Source: Clostridium sp. MB40-C1 | Lineage (GTDB): Bacteria > Bacillota > Clostridia > Clostridiales > Clostridiaceae | Reading direction: 5' to 3' | Length of the DNA: 64,000 nucleotides | Assembly (NCBI RefSeq): GCF_030913655.1 | Contig: NZ_CP133189.1 | Span: 1,860,001-1,924,000 of the forward strand | Shown here: positions 9,077-18,027 of the stretch, piece by piece | How the letters are laid out: the number at the start of each line of letters is the position of its first letter | Position numbering within the stretch: the first letter of the stretch is position 1 | The notes under the pieces: generated by a model | What the model was told of the DNA's origin: nothing | What the model saw: the letters and a program-made list of their open reading frames with translations, nothing else | Database searches by the model: none | Program-made: the position numbers and the translations under genes

Positions 9077-9132
9077 TTAAACCTATAATTATTATTTTTT
9101 TAACATTTAGTTTAAAACACTATAAAAATATA

Positions 9133-11706
9133 TTATTCTTCTAACTTCTTCATAAAGATAGTAACAATAATTTGTGCAACTACAATAATTATAATAAATT
9201 TTAAGTTGTTATAATTATTTAAAATCAAACTTTTATCACCAAATACAGTAATACCTATCATAACAAATATCAAAATTGTTAATACAAAAAAGGATACTTT
9301 ATTTTTAATAATATTTTTAATATCTGAAAAATAACAACTAAATATTATACAACTTATATTTAAACTTATAAATAAATTAAATTCTCCTAAATAATAACTA
9401 GTTTTATTTCCATAATAAAAAGCTATAATTGATATTATTCCCATACCAATACCATATAAAGATATACCATTAGTAAAATTTTCAAGTATACTTTTATCTA
9501 TTACTACTCCTTCATAGTTTTTTATTTTAATATTTTTATGCTGACTAAAAATAAGTATGTAACTTAAAATTAAAGTTACAAAATTTATAAATAAAATTCT
9601 ACTTGAAGTTATAGGAATATTGTATCCTAAAATTGTAGGTATTAAAATGCTTATTAATTGTACTATTGACATTACCAAGATGAATATAGACTCATCTTTT
9701 AAGACCTTCATCAATTTCCTACTTTCCTCAATTAAAGACAATAAATTTAATATATCATTATCTTTTATATATATATCAGCAAGCTTTTTAGTAATATTAG
9801 TACATCTTGGACCTGATGCAATTCCTATATGTGCTGTCCTCAAACTTGGAGAATCTGTAAACCTATTTCCTGTAACCGCTAAATTATACCCTAACTTTTG
9901 AAACATAGATGAAATCTTACATTTTGTTTTAGAAGATATTTTTGAAAATATACCCACCCTTTCAATGTACTTTTCAATCTCTTCTTCTTCCATGTGATCA
10001 ATTTCCACTTCTGATAATACTATATCATTTTTGTTTAGCAAACCTATCTTTTTACCAAAAGACTCTGCAGTTATTTTATTATCTTCTGTAATAACAGTTG
10101 GTTTCACAGCCAAACTTCTACAATAATCTATATAACTTCTCGAATTCTCTTTTATAGGGTTTTCAAAACCTACCAATCCTACAAATACTAAGTTACTCTC
10201 TATATTTTCATTTATACTTGGTTCATAATTAAAATTTCTATAAGCAAAACCCTCTACATAAAGATATTCTTTTGACATCATTAAATCTGCATTTCGTATT
10301 TCATTTATGTCCTTATCGGTTATCTCTACCTCTACTCCATTTTTCATTATATGAGTGCATCTTTCAAGCAATCTATCAATGCTTCCTCTTATATTGGCTC
10401 TATACTTATCTTCTACCATATTTAAAGATGTTTTTATTCTTTTATCTCTATCATAAGGTATTGAAAAGATTCTTTCCATTTCTTTATCTAATAATCTTTT
10501 GTCTAAAGAATTTTTAATTCCATATTTAACTAAAGATATTTCAATAAAATCTCCCTTTACTATATCTCCATCCATGTTTCTTCTTACATCATTACATAAA
10601 AGTCCTATACTTAGAATTCTATATATATTATCTTTGTTTTCTTCTTCATTGGAATTTTCTTCTAATATTTTACTGTTTGTGAAAATTTTATCAACATACA
10701 TTTCTTCTTCTGTCAATGTTCCTATTTTGTCTATAAAAATTATATTTGTACTAGAAAGCCTTTGAATGGAAGATAATCCCTTGAAATAAATACCTTTTGC
10801 CCTCATATTATTTTTTAATATAAACCCAACTACAAAAACAGCAAAAATCATATGCACTGGGACTAGTACTAGATATATCAAAGGAATTATTTTTAAAGAA
10901 AAATTTAAATTTTTATTATAAATTCCATAAAATAAAATTAAAGAGGAAACAATTAAAAACACAACTGCAAGAATATTTATAATACCAGATATATTTTTTT
11001 CAAATATGTTTATATCCTGTTTTTCTTTTATAAAATCCTGTATTGTTTTGCCTATCTCAGTATTCTCTCCAACTGCTATTACAATACCTTTAGCACTTCC
11101 ATCTATTACAAAAGAAGATTTAAATGCTATATTTTTCATTTCACTTAATGTTATTTCCTTATCTTCAATTTTTGTTGAATACTTTTCTACAACTGTATTA
11201 TCTCCTGTTACTGCAGATTCTTTTATCTTTAAATCATCACATTCTATCAATCTTAGATCAGCAGGAACTATATCTCCTCTTTCAAGATAAACTATATCAC
11301 CTATAACAATCTCTTCAGCATTAATTTTGATACTTTTCCCATTTCTAATTACTAATGCTTCATTAGGAGTTATTTTATCTAATTCTTTTAGATTTTTTTC
11401 GCTACTATAGTTTTTCAAAAAAAACAATATAACACAAAAATTAATCATTGCAAAAATAAGACTTCCTGAAAAAACTTCTTTATTATATATTAATAAAAAA
11501 GATATAGCAAACCCAATCAAAGAGTATAATTTAAAAATTTCCCTTATGAATAAAAAAATACTACTTTTCAACTTTATATTTAATGTAGTGTTCTCTCCAT
11601 ACTTTTCTCTATTAGAATTCACCTCATTTGAACTTAATCCTTTACATATATCACTATTAAGCTCTTTTACTACTTCATTCCAACTAAAATTATACCAATC
11701 AAACAT
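9133..11706 (-). CDS. P-type ATPase family protein with altered catalytic motifs
   Basis: Membrane protein of 857 residues with the full layout of a type II P-type cation ATPase: N-terminal cation-ATPase domain, M1-M4, actuator domain, phosphorylation and nucleotide domains, and C-terminal helices. Several near-invariant motifs are changed. TGES reads TGDN (167-170). The M4 PEGLP reads PVHMI (283-287). DKTGTLT reads DKIGTLT (326-332), keeping the Asp. TGDGVND reads TGNRFTD (612-618), losing the first Mg-binding Asp. MITGDH reads VITEDN. The frame is intact over 2.57 kb, so it is maintained. The window also holds a canonical paralogue at 51117-53723. Inference: a non-pumping or strongly modified ATPase; substrate unknown. 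Confidence 0.85.
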   Translation of the reverse strand: MFDWYNFSWNEVVKELNSDICKGLSSNEVNSNREKYGENTTLNIKLKSSIFLFIREIFKLYSLIGFAISFLLIYNKEVFSGSLIFAMINFCVILFFLKNYSSEKNLKELDKITPNEALVIRNGKSIKINAEEIVIGDIVYLERGDIVPADLRLIECDDLKIKESAVTGDNTVVEKYSTKIEDKEITLSEMKNIAFKSSFVIDGSAKGIVIAVGENTEIGKTIQDFIKEKQDINIFEKNISGIINILAVVFLIVSSLILFYGIYNKNLNFSLKIIPLIYLVLVPVHMIFAVFVVGFILKNNMRAKGIYFKGLSSIQRLSSTNIIFIDKIGTLTEEEMYVDKIFTNSKILEENSNEEENKDNIYRILSIGLLCNDVRRNMDGDIVKGDFIEISLVKYGIKNSLDKRLLDKEMERIFSIPYDRDKRIKTSLNMVEDKYRANIRGSIDRLLERCTHIMKNGVEVEITDKDINEIRNADLMMSKEYLYVEGFAYRNFNYEPSINENIESNLVFVGLVGFENPIKENSRSYIDYCRSLAVKPTVITEDNKITAESFGKKIGLLNKNDIVLSEVEIDHMEEEEIEKYIERVGIFSKISSKTKCKISSMFQKLGYNLAVTGNRFTDSPSLRTAHIGIASGPRCTNITKKLADIYIKDNDILNLLSLIEESRKLMKVLKDESIFILVMSIVQLISILIPTILGYNIPITSSRILFINFVTLILSYILIFSQHKNIKIKNYEGVVIDKSILENFTNGISLYGIGMGIISIIAFYYGNKTSYYLGEFNLFISLNISCIIFSCYFSDIKNIIKNKVSFFVLTILIFVMIGITVFGDKSLILNNYNNLKFIIIIVVAQIIVTIFMKKLEE

Positions 11707-11807
11707 AAAAACCCCTCATATTTTATTTAGTTTTATTTACATTCCATATTCATATTCGTATGTATTATTATAGACTTTAATACATTTATATTAAATCCAA
11801 ATAAAAA

Positions 11808-11830
11808 TTAATGAGCCTTTAAAAGGCTCA
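11808..11830 (-). terminator. Terminator of the 102-residue gene
   Basis: An 8-bp stem TGAGCCTT/AAGGCTCA (11812-11819 and 11823-11830) followed on the minus strand by TTAATTTTTATTT. It lies 6 bases after the stop codon at 11836. Confidence 0.75.
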
Positions 11831-11835
11831 CTAAC

Positions 11836-12144
11836 TTATACTTCTTTATTCTTAAAGAAATTTGTTCTAAAATAATTTTTTTCACCATTATCATCTTTAA
11901 TTAAATATAAAACAGTATTATCTACAGAAGGTGTTATTTTAGGCTGAACAGGAACTATAACACTTAAAACATCATATTCTTTATCTTTAGTTAAATTTAC
12001 TTTAACACCTAATTTTTCTTGAGTATTTTTCTTGAAAATAACTTTTTTAATTGGTTTAACAATTTCTTTTGTTTCTTCATTATCCTTAACTTCATTCATT
12101 TCATTCATTTCGTTCATTTCTTGCATATCTTGTAATTCTTGCAT
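11836..12144 (-). CDS. Unknown small acidic protein with MNE repeats
   Basis: 102 residues, not recognised. The first 20 residues hold a QEM/NEM repeat (QEMNEMNEMNEV) produced by an in-frame 9-bp DNA repeat near 12091-12120, then an acidic linker and a compact C-terminal part (about 35-102) with beta-rich character (KEYDVLSVIVPVQ, NTVLYLIKDDNGEKNYFR), similar in style to small SH3-like or phage-like domains, but I cannot assign one. Start ATG at 12144 follows AAGGAG with 7- to 9-nt spacing. It has its own terminator and is divergent from the methyltransferase gene. Confidence 0.6.
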   Translation of the reverse strand: MQELQDMQEMNEMNEMNEVKDNEETKEIVKPIKKVIFKKNTQEKLGVKVNLTKDKEYDVLSVIVPVQPKITPSVDNTVLYLIKDDNGEKNYFRTNFFKNKEV

Positions 12145-12347
12145 TAATCATAACTCCTTTTTATAATATTTTTATATAAAATATTAATACTATCTTTTAA
12201 CATGTTTAATATTATATCATCTTTAAAGCTTGAATTCAAAATTTTATAATGGAAATTATATTAAAAATAGAAATAATTAATAAAATTGAATTTTATACTA
12301 AGCTTATGATAAAATTACTTATTGTATAAGACGTTCTAATAATTGCT

Positions 12348-12442
12348 AATTGAAGAATTTGCATAATTCTATAAATATATAACTTCATTCAAGTTTCATT
12401 GTTCACTGTTTTGAATTTTTTAATTATGCAATTTTCTCAATT
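12348..12442. repeat. Hairpin repeat family B, copy 1 (short form)
   Basis: 95 bp with 21-bp inverted ends (AATTGAAGAATTTGCATAATT and AATTATGCAATTTTCTCAATT with few differences) around an AT-rich centre that includes TTCATTGTTCACTG. It lies just upstream of the methyltransferase gene, and copy 2 lies just downstream in the same orientation. Together with the gene spacing, this accounts for the long gap 12145-12498. Confidence 0.85.
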
Positions 12443-12498
12443 CTATATAATGTAATAACAAATCTAACATGTAAAAATGGAGGTAATGTAAAAAACTT

Positions 12499-13695
12499 AT
12501 GAATAAACAAAGTCTAACTAAACTAAAACTCTTTTTAATGGGACTAGAAAATAGATTTTCAGAAAATAACTCTATATTTAAAAGTATAAATGTATCTTTC
12601 AAAGCTGGTTTAAAAGAATTTACTGGTCATGGAGTTTATGCTGAGGACAATATCAAATATAATTTTAATGGAGTTACACTAACTAATAATATAAATAAAA
12701 TTTTCCAAAATATATGTAATGAAGCCGAAAAATACGATTCATTACAGTTTATATATAGTGAAAGAGGTACTGATATTTTAATTTCTGCTGACAATAAAAA
12801 TGTCCTTATGAAGAATGTTGAGTCAGAAAATGATACAAGTGTAAAAGAAAATGTAAAAAGCTTTAATCAAATATGTAATACTCATGAATGTACATCTTCC
12901 TTACTAAATAGAGATTACTATATAAAAGTAGGCAAAGCTGATAAATTACTTAAACAAATTAATATAATGACCAAAGAAGGTAAAATCAAAAATGACAAAA
13001 TAAGAAAATATAATCAAATAGATCATTATGTTGAACTTTTAGATGGGATTTTTGATAATTTACCTAATAAGGGCATCATTACCATACTAGACTGTGGGTG
13101 TGGTAAATCTTATTTATCCTTTGTATTAAATTATTACTTAACTGAAGTAAAAAAAATAAAATGTCATTTTATTGGTCTAGATTATTCAGAAAATGTAATT
13201 AATGCCTCTAAAAAAATGGCACAAAACCTAGGATATAGAAACATGGAATTTCATGCTATTGATATAAAAGATTATATCCCTGATAAAAAAGTAAATATAG
13301 TGTTATCTCTTCATGCTTGTGATACTGCTACAGATATGGCTCTAGCCCTTGGAATAAAATTAAATTCTGATGTTATTATTGCAGTTCCTTGTTGTCACAG
13401 AGAGTTATTAAACCAGTATTCTTATAATCCTTTTAAATCTATTACAAAACATGGTATTTTAAAAGCTAGAATGGCTGATATCATAACAGATGGTATGCGT
13501 TCTACTATGCTTGAAGCTAAAGGCTATGATGTATCTGTTGTAGAATATATTTCACCTTTAGAAACCCCAAAGAACCTCATGATTAGGGCATTAAAAGTTA
13601 AAGATAAAGATGATGATGCTATGGATGAATACCACAACTTGATGAGTTCTTTAAATGTTTATCCTGCATTGTATAAATATTTAAATGAATGGTAG
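12499..13695 (+). CDS. SAM-dependent methyltransferase (Methyltransf_32-like)
   Basis: 398 residues. The C-terminal half is a Rossmann methyltransferase: motif I ILDCGCGKSYLSF (about 195-207), acidic motif II FIGLDYS, then SLHACDTATDMAL and the AVPCCHRELL segment typical of Methyltransf_32-type proteins (RNA or protein methyltransferases with unknown targets in bacteria). The N-terminal 150 residues are a separate poorly conserved domain. The ATG at 12499 has GGAGG 15 nt upstream, unusually far, but a stop codon at 12484 leaves no earlier start. The gene is flanked on both sides, within 60 bp, by directly repeated family B hairpin elements. Confidence 0.8.
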   Translation: MNKQSLTKLKLFLMGLENRFSENNSIFKSINVSFKAGLKEFTGHGVYAEDNIKYNFNGVTLTNNINKIFQNICNEAEKYDSLQFIYSERGTDILISADNKNVLMKNVESENDTSVKENVKSFNQICNTHECTSSLLNRDYYIKVGKADKLLKQINIMTKEGKIKNDKIRKYNQIDHYVELLDGIFDNLPNKGIITILDCGCGKSYLSFVLNYYLTEVKKIKCHFIGLDYSENVINASKKMAQNLGYRNMEFHAIDIKDYIPDKKVNIVLSLHACDTATDMALALGIKLNSDVIIAVPCCHRELLNQYSYNPFKSITKHGILKARMADIITDGMRSTMLEAKGYDVSVVEYISPLETPKNLMIRALKVKDKDDDAMDEYHNLMSSLNVYPALYKYLNEW

Positions 13696-13698
13696 TAT

Positions 13699-14027
13699 AT
13701 TGAGCAATTTGATGAAATTGCATAATTCTATAAATATATAACTTCATGCGAGCTTCATTGTTCACTGTTTAGAAAATTTCTCTTTTTAGCATCAGAACAA
13801 GCTAAAAATATAGTGAAAGAGAAATTTAAGGCACTGCTCACAATAAACAGGTTTCTAACCTTCAGGCGGAGTTTTTGCTCCTACTGAAGGTTATTAACAG
13901 AATTCTTAGGAGTTTTACTCCTTAGAAGTCGTTATCCTTTAGGAGAATCCGTTATCCAGGGTTGTAAACATCGGATGAAACTTGCATTACGTATTTGAAT
14001 TTTTTTAATTATGCAATTTTCTCAATT
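13699..14027. repeat. Hairpin repeat family B, copy 2, with an internal insertion
   Basis: 329 bp bounded by the family B ends (ATTGAGCAATTTGATGAAATTGCATAATT on the left in interrupted form, AATTATGCAATTTTCTCAATT on the right). It begins 3 bp after the methyltransferase stop. Relative to the ~190-bp copies it carries about 130 extra bases with two additional hairpins: CCTTCAG/CTGAAGG around a GGAG/CTCC core (about 13858-13894) and a TAGGAGT/ACTCCTTA hairpin (about 13900-13930). The first resembles the hairpin at 16562-16608. Confidence 0.8.
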
Positions 14028-14048
14028 AAGAGTTACATATAATAAACC

Positions 14049-14699
14049 TTATCTAACTTGAATTTTATCTTTAAATTTAGCAAGAGTTTTTTCTCCTATC
14101 CTATCTACTTTTGTAAGTTCATCAACTGATGTAAATCCACCATTTTTATCTCTATATTCTATTATCTTTTCAGCTGTTACTTCTCCAACTCCAGGCAAAG
14201 TCTTCAAATCTTCCTTTGTAGCGGCGTTGATGTCTATTTTATCACTTTCTGAACTACTTTCCTTAATGGAGTTACTTCTATTAATTGTATTATTGTTTGT
14301 TTTATTTGATTCTCCTTTTTTACATATTATTATGCAATCTTCATCTTTTAGTTTCATGGAACCATTTACGCAAGTTGTATCTGCATTTTCAGTATACCCT
14401 CCAGCTTTTTCAATTAACTCATATACTCTAGTACCATATTTCATATCATATACCTTTGGTTTTTTAACCTCCCCTTTTATCTCTACAACTATTTTTTTGT
14501 ATTCATTATTATGTTCTTTTTCCTGAGATGAATTAGACTTATCTATAATCACTTCTTCTTTATTTTTCACTTGATCATTTTGTACTGTTACTTCTGCATT
14601 ATTAGCTTTTGGTTTTGTACCAAAATACCCAACAGTAAGAAATATTAAGCACATAACAATCATTACTATAGATCCAATTAATTTTTCTTTTTTTTCCAT
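14049..14699 (-). CDS. comEA: Competence protein ComEA (membrane-anchored DNA receptor)
   Basis: DNA-binding protein that receives double-stranded DNA outside the membrane during transformation. 216 residues: one N-terminal transmembrane helix (about 7-26), an SLBB-type domain (about 68-125, VVEIKGEVKKPKVY...AGGYTENAD), a linker rich in Ser and Asn, and tandem helix-hairpin-helix motifs at the C-terminus (DINAATKEDLKTLPGVGEVTA, split by residue 175, through FTSVDELTKVDRIG). The TTG at 14705 is within the ribosome-binding region; ATG at 14699 has GGAGG 7 nt upstream. It stands apart from comEC, unlike the Bacillus comE operon. Confidence 0.92.
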   Translation of the reverse strand: MEKKEKLIGSIVMIVMCLIFLTVGYFGTKPKANNAEVTVQNDQVKNKEEVIIDKSNSSQEKEHNNEYKKIVVEIKGEVKKPKVYDMKYGTRVYELIEKAGGYTENADTTCVNGSMKLKDEDCIIICKKGESNKTNNNTINRSNSIKESSSESDKIDINAATKEDLKTLPGVGEVTAEKIIEYRDKNGGFTSVDELTKVDRIGEKTLAKFKDKIQVR

Positions 14700-15152
14700 T
14701 ACCAATCCTCCGAATTTATTACCTTTTACATTTACTTCTAGCTTCTATATCTTAATTATTGACAACTAATCTGTAATTATTAACTAAATATTCATTTTTT
14801 CATTTGCACTACTATTAGATATATTCAGCGTGAAAAAGAACTTTATTCCTGTTTGTGTGTTTTATACCCCAAAATTATTTTCATAAAAAAGTAAAGAAAA
14901 AAAGTTTTTAAGACAGTGACATCAAAGCGCCATAAATCAAGTGTATACTACTTATTATTATAATTTATATCTTTTCAATCTAATATTATCTAAAATTTTC
15001 AAAAGGAATATTGTATGTAAAAAATAAAAGTTCCAATTATAATTATATTAATAAAAATTTCTTTAGTTTAGAAAACCCATAAGAATATTTGAAAAATTTC
15101 CAGTATTCTTTAATATAATTATTTTCTTTAAATATAATTCAAATGCTTTGTT
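14700..15152. other. Long non-coding gap between comEA and the carboxypeptidase
   Basis: About 450 AT-rich bases between two divergent genes. A TTGACA at 14759-14764 has no convincing -10 at normal distance. I see no ORF with a ribosome-binding site, no repeat shared with other parts of the window and no strong hairpin. The right end runs into the promoter of the carboxypeptidase gene. Confidence 0.5.
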
Positions 15153-15181
15153 TTGATATAGCTTTATATTTCTGTTATACT
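15153..15181 (+). promoter_or_regulatory. Sigma-A-like promoter of the carboxypeptidase gene
   Basis: TTGATA (15153-15158), 17-base spacer, TATACT (15176-15181), followed 15 bases later by the ribosome-binding site AGGAGG at 15197-15202. Confidence 0.75.
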
Positions 15182-15208
15182 AATCTTATAAAATTTAGGA
15201 GGTAACTA

Positions 15209-16471
15209 ATGCGTAAGACAATCATTTTTATACTAACATTTATATTATCAATTTCATTAATGATGGGTTCAGCTAAAGCTAATAATAATTGTCCACCTTC
15301 GGTATCAGCTGATGGAGTTATCTTAATGGATGCAACTACAGGAAGTATATTATATTCTAAAAATAAGGATGTAAAATATCCACCTGCATCTACTACCAAG
15401 ATTATGACCGCCCTATTAGTACTTGAAAACTGTAAATTAGATGAAGTTGTTACAATAGGTAAAGAACCTCCTCTTGCAGATGGAAGTAAAATATACATAT
15501 TTGAAGCTGAAAAACTAACTGTAAAGGATTTATTATATGGCCTTCTTTTACAATCAGCCAACGATTGTGCCGAAGCCTTAGCAGAACACATATCTGGCTC
15601 CAAAGAAGATTTTGCTGAATTAATGAATAAGCGTGCTAAAGAGTTAGGATGTAAAAATACTACTTTTAAAAATCCTCATGGTTTGTATGATGATAATCAT
15701 AGAACTACTGCATATGACCTTGGTTTAATTCTAAAAGAACTTGTAAAGCATCCAGAATATAAAAAAATCTCAACTACTTCAATTTATTATATACCACCTA
15801 CTAATCAAACTGGAGCAAAACGTCCTATTTGGAATAAAAACAAATTAGTTCAAAAAAATTCAGATTCTTATTATCCTGAATGTGTTGGAGGTAAAACTGG
15901 ATATACAATTCAATCTAAACATTCTTATGTGGCTGCAGCTTCACGAAATAGCCAAACACTTATAGCTATATTGCTTCATGATACTAAACATACATATTGG
16001 TCTGATGTTATAAACTTATTCAATTATGGTTTTAATAATTTTTTATTAGAAACTTTTCATTCTAAGGGGGACTCATTAGGAACATACTCCATAAACAAAA
16101 GTACTGAAATTCCAATTGTATCAGCTGAAAATTCTTTTTATGTAAAAGATAAGACTTCTGATGAAAGTCCGGAATTTAAAATAAACAACAAAAGCCTAAT
16201 AAAAGGAGATTTTAAAAAAGGAGATATCATATTAGATGCAAGTATAATCTATAAAAACGAAAATGTTGGAACTTTAAAAATAGCAAGCAATGTGGACTAC
16301 TCTTCTAGTAAAAACCTAATAGCTTCTTTTAGCAATACAGAAATAACTAACTCAAAACTTTTAAAAATCGCCTCATGCATTATCATAGGAGCATTAGTAG
16401 TAGTTTTTGTCTCTGTTGGGCTAAAAAAAAGATCTAAAAAGAAGAGAAAGAAGTTTAAACATATACATTAA
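15209..16471 (+). CDS. dacF: D-alanyl-D-alanine carboxypeptidase (DacF/DacB type)
   Basis: Penicillin-binding protein 5-type serine peptidase (family S11) that trims the terminal D-Ala of peptidoglycan stem peptides. 420 residues: signal peptide (about 1-25, cleaved near AKA), catalytic triad motifs STTK (SxxK, about 62-65), SAN (SxN, about 119-121) and KTG (about 230-232), a PBP5 C-terminal domain, and a final transmembrane helix followed by a strongly basic tail (KKRSKKKRKKFKH). Start ATG follows TTAGGAGGT. Several sporulation-specific DacF and DacB proteins have this shape; the exact subtype is not certain. Confidence 0.9.
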   Translation: MRKTIIFILTFILSISLMMGSAKANNNCPPSVSADGVILMDATTGSILYSKNKDVKYPPASTTKIMTALLVLENCKLDEVVTIGKEPPLADGSKIYIFEAEKLTVKDLLYGLLLQSANDCAEALAEHISGSKEDFAELMNKRAKELGCKNTTFKNPHGLYDDNHRTTAYDLGLILKELVKHPEYKKISTTSIYYIPPTNQTGAKRPIWNKNKLVQKNSDSYYPECVGGKTGYTIQSKHSYVAAASRNSQTLIAILLHDTKHTYWSDVINLFNYGFNNFLLETFHSKGDSLGTYSINKSTEIPIVSAENSFYVKDKTSDESPEFKINNKSLIKGDFKKGDIILDASIIYKNENVGTLKIASNVDYSSSKNLIASFSNTEITNSKLLKIASCIIIGALVVVFVSVGLKKRSKKKRKKFKHIH

Positions 16472-16561
16472 GGCACATCCAAATAATTTTTTATGTTTAC
16501 ATAAATACATATTTTAAAATTAGATTTAGTTTTTTACATATGACTTGAAAATATAAATAGA

Positions 16562-16608
16562 TTTCTTGGCTTCAGATGGAGTTTAAAACTCCATCTGAAG
16601 CCAAGAAA
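16562..16608. terminator. Long perfect hairpin after dacF
   Basis: A 23-bp inverted repeat (16562-16584 against 16586-16608) with core TTCAGATGGAGTTT and ACTCCATCTGAA. It lies about 90 bp after dacF, between convergent genes. No long T-run follows, but the stem is strong in both directions. Its core resembles the CTTCAG-GGAG hairpin in repeat B copy 2. Confidence 0.6.
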
Positions 16609-16630
16609 TCATTATCTCATATCAAAAAAA

Positions 16631-16730
16631 TAGGGCTGTCACATTAAGAAATTTACATACAACATACTGTTTTGAAAGTTTAAATTCAACACAATATATT
16701 ATAGGATTTATTATTAGTGCGACAGTCCTA
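16631..16730. repeat. Dispersed inverted-repeat element, family A, copy 2
   Basis: 100 bp with ends TAGGGCTGTCACATTA and TTAGTGCGACAGTCCTA, highly similar to copy 1 and copy 3 throughout. It ends 4 bp before the stop codon of rluD, so it forms the 3' untranslated hairpin of that gene. Confidence 0.85.
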
Positions 16731-16733
16731 CTT

Positions 16734-17636
16734 TTATTTTAATTTTCTTAGAAGTTCTTTCATATCATCAGGTAATTCACATTGAAATTTTAATAGTTTT
16801 CCGCTTCTCGGGTGAAGAATTTGTAGTGAATAGGCATGTAATGCCTGCCTCATTATGTATTCATCCTCTTTTTTCCCATATAAACTATCTCCATATATGG
16901 GAGTACCCATACTGCTTAAATGTATCCTTATCTGATGTGTACGACCTGTTTCTAAAACAAGCCTTACTAACTCAGAATTATTAAACCTCTCAACAACATT
17001 AAAATGAGTTATACTTTTTTGCCCTCTATTATCTATAATTCTTCTTATGCTTCCATCATCTGGTTTGTATATGGGCTTATCTATAACTCCTTTTTCTTTT
17101 GGAAGTTCTCCATGTACTATAGCCAAATATGATTTAACAAATTCTTCTTTGTTCATATCTCTAGCTAAAGACATATGACTAAAAGCATTCTTTGCAACAA
17201 GAATAAGGCCAGAAGTATCCATGTCTAGCCTACTAACAAGCCTAACTATACAGTTATTACCATTTTGTTTAAAATGATACAACAGCCCATTAGCTAAAGT
17301 TCCTTGTGGGTATCTTTTAGTTGGATGAACAACTATACCAGCTGGTTTATTCACAACTATTATATCCTCATCCTCATAAACAACATCTAATTCCATTTTT
17401 TCTGGAATAATATCTTGTTCTTCTGATTTCTCGATATGAACTTCAATGGCATCTCCAGCTCTAAGTTTAGTAAACAATGTAGCATTCACATTGTTTACTT
17501 TAACTCCTCCGCCTCTTACAACTTTTTGAGTAAACCTGCTAGAAAATTTAACTACACTTCTAAGATATTGATTAAGCTTTAATCCATCATAATCATTTTG
17601 GACTATAAACTTTAATGTTCCAACTTCATTATTCAA
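16734..17636 (-). CDS. rluD: RluD-family rRNA pseudouridine synthase
   Basis: 300 residues: N-terminal S4 RNA-binding domain (about 13-75, RFTQKVVRGGGVKVNN) and RluA-type catalytic domain with the conserved RLDMDTSGL motif containing the catalytic Asp (about 137-145) and TGRTHQIRIHL near 230. Converts uridines of large-subunit rRNA to pseudouridine; the precise target cannot be read from sequence, and it may be RluD-like rather than true RluD. Its start overlaps the end of ridA by 8 bp, implying coupling. Family A element follows its stop. Confidence 0.92.
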   Translation of the reverse strand: MNNEVGTLKFIVQNDYDGLKLNQYLRSVVKFSSRFTQKVVRGGGVKVNNVNATLFTKLRAGDAIEVHIEKSEEQDIIPEKMELDVVYEDEDIIVVNKPAGIVVHPTKRYPQGTLANGLLYHFKQNGNNCIVRLVSRLDMDTSGLILVAKNAFSHMSLARDMNKEEFVKSYLAIVHGELPKEKGVIDKPIYKPDDGSIRRIIDNRGQKSITHFNVVERFNNSELVRLVLETGRTHQIRIHLSSMGTPIYGDSLYGKKEDEYIMRQALHAYSLQILHPRSGKLLKFQCELPDDMKELLRKLK

Positions 17637-18012
17637 CTATTGCAATAACCTCTATTTCTAGTAATGCATCTTTTGGAAGTTTTCCAACTTGGAAGCAAGA
17701 TCTTGCTGGTTGTTCTGAAGTGAAATATTTTCCATATATTTCATTCACTTTTCCAAAGTCATTTATATCACTTAATAATACAGTTGTTTTTATAACGTTT
17801 TCAAACTTTGTTCCTGCTTCTTCTAATATAGCTTTTAAATTTTGCATTACTTGTTCTGCAGCTTTTTCAATATCTCCAGTAACTAATTCTCCAGTTTTTG
17901 GATCTATTGGAATCTGACCTGAAGTAAATACTAAATTTCCTACTTTAACTCCTTGTGAATAAGGACCTATTGCTGAAGGTGCGTTTTGTGTGTTAATAAT
18001 AATTTTTTCCAT
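17629..18012 (-). CDS. ridA: RidA family enamine/imine deaminase
   Basis: 127-residue trimeric RidA (YjgF/YER057c/UK114) protein that hydrolyses reactive 2-aminoacrylate and related imines. The N-terminus INTQNAPSAIGPYSQGVKVG and the Arg of the active site in EQPARSCFQVGKLP, followed by ALLEIEVIAIVE at the end, are typical of catalytically active RidA. The apparent TTG start at 18027 overlaps the ribosome-binding site; ATG at 18012 has GGAGG 8 nt upstream. Followed by rluD with 8-bp overlap. Confidence 0.95.
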   Translation of the reverse strand: MEKIIINTQNAPSAIGPYSQGVKVGNLVFTSGQIPIDPKTGELVTGDIEKAAEQVMQNLKAILEEAGTKFENVIKTTVLLSDINDFGKVNEIYGKYFTSEQPARSCFQVGKLPKDALLEIEVIAIVE

Positions 18013-18027
18013 GTTATTATCCTCCAA

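Noticed and set aside
9133-11706. The motif-altered ATPase as a pseudogene
   Set aside because: No frameshift or stop in 857 codons, and the fold is retained throughout.
14759-14786. TTGACA at 14759 as a promoter
   Set aside because: No acceptable -10 hexamer 16-18 bases downstream.
15175-15603. 142-residue open frame on the minus strand over the start of dacF
   Set aside because: No ribosome-binding site and fully antisense to a gene with clear PBP5 motifs.
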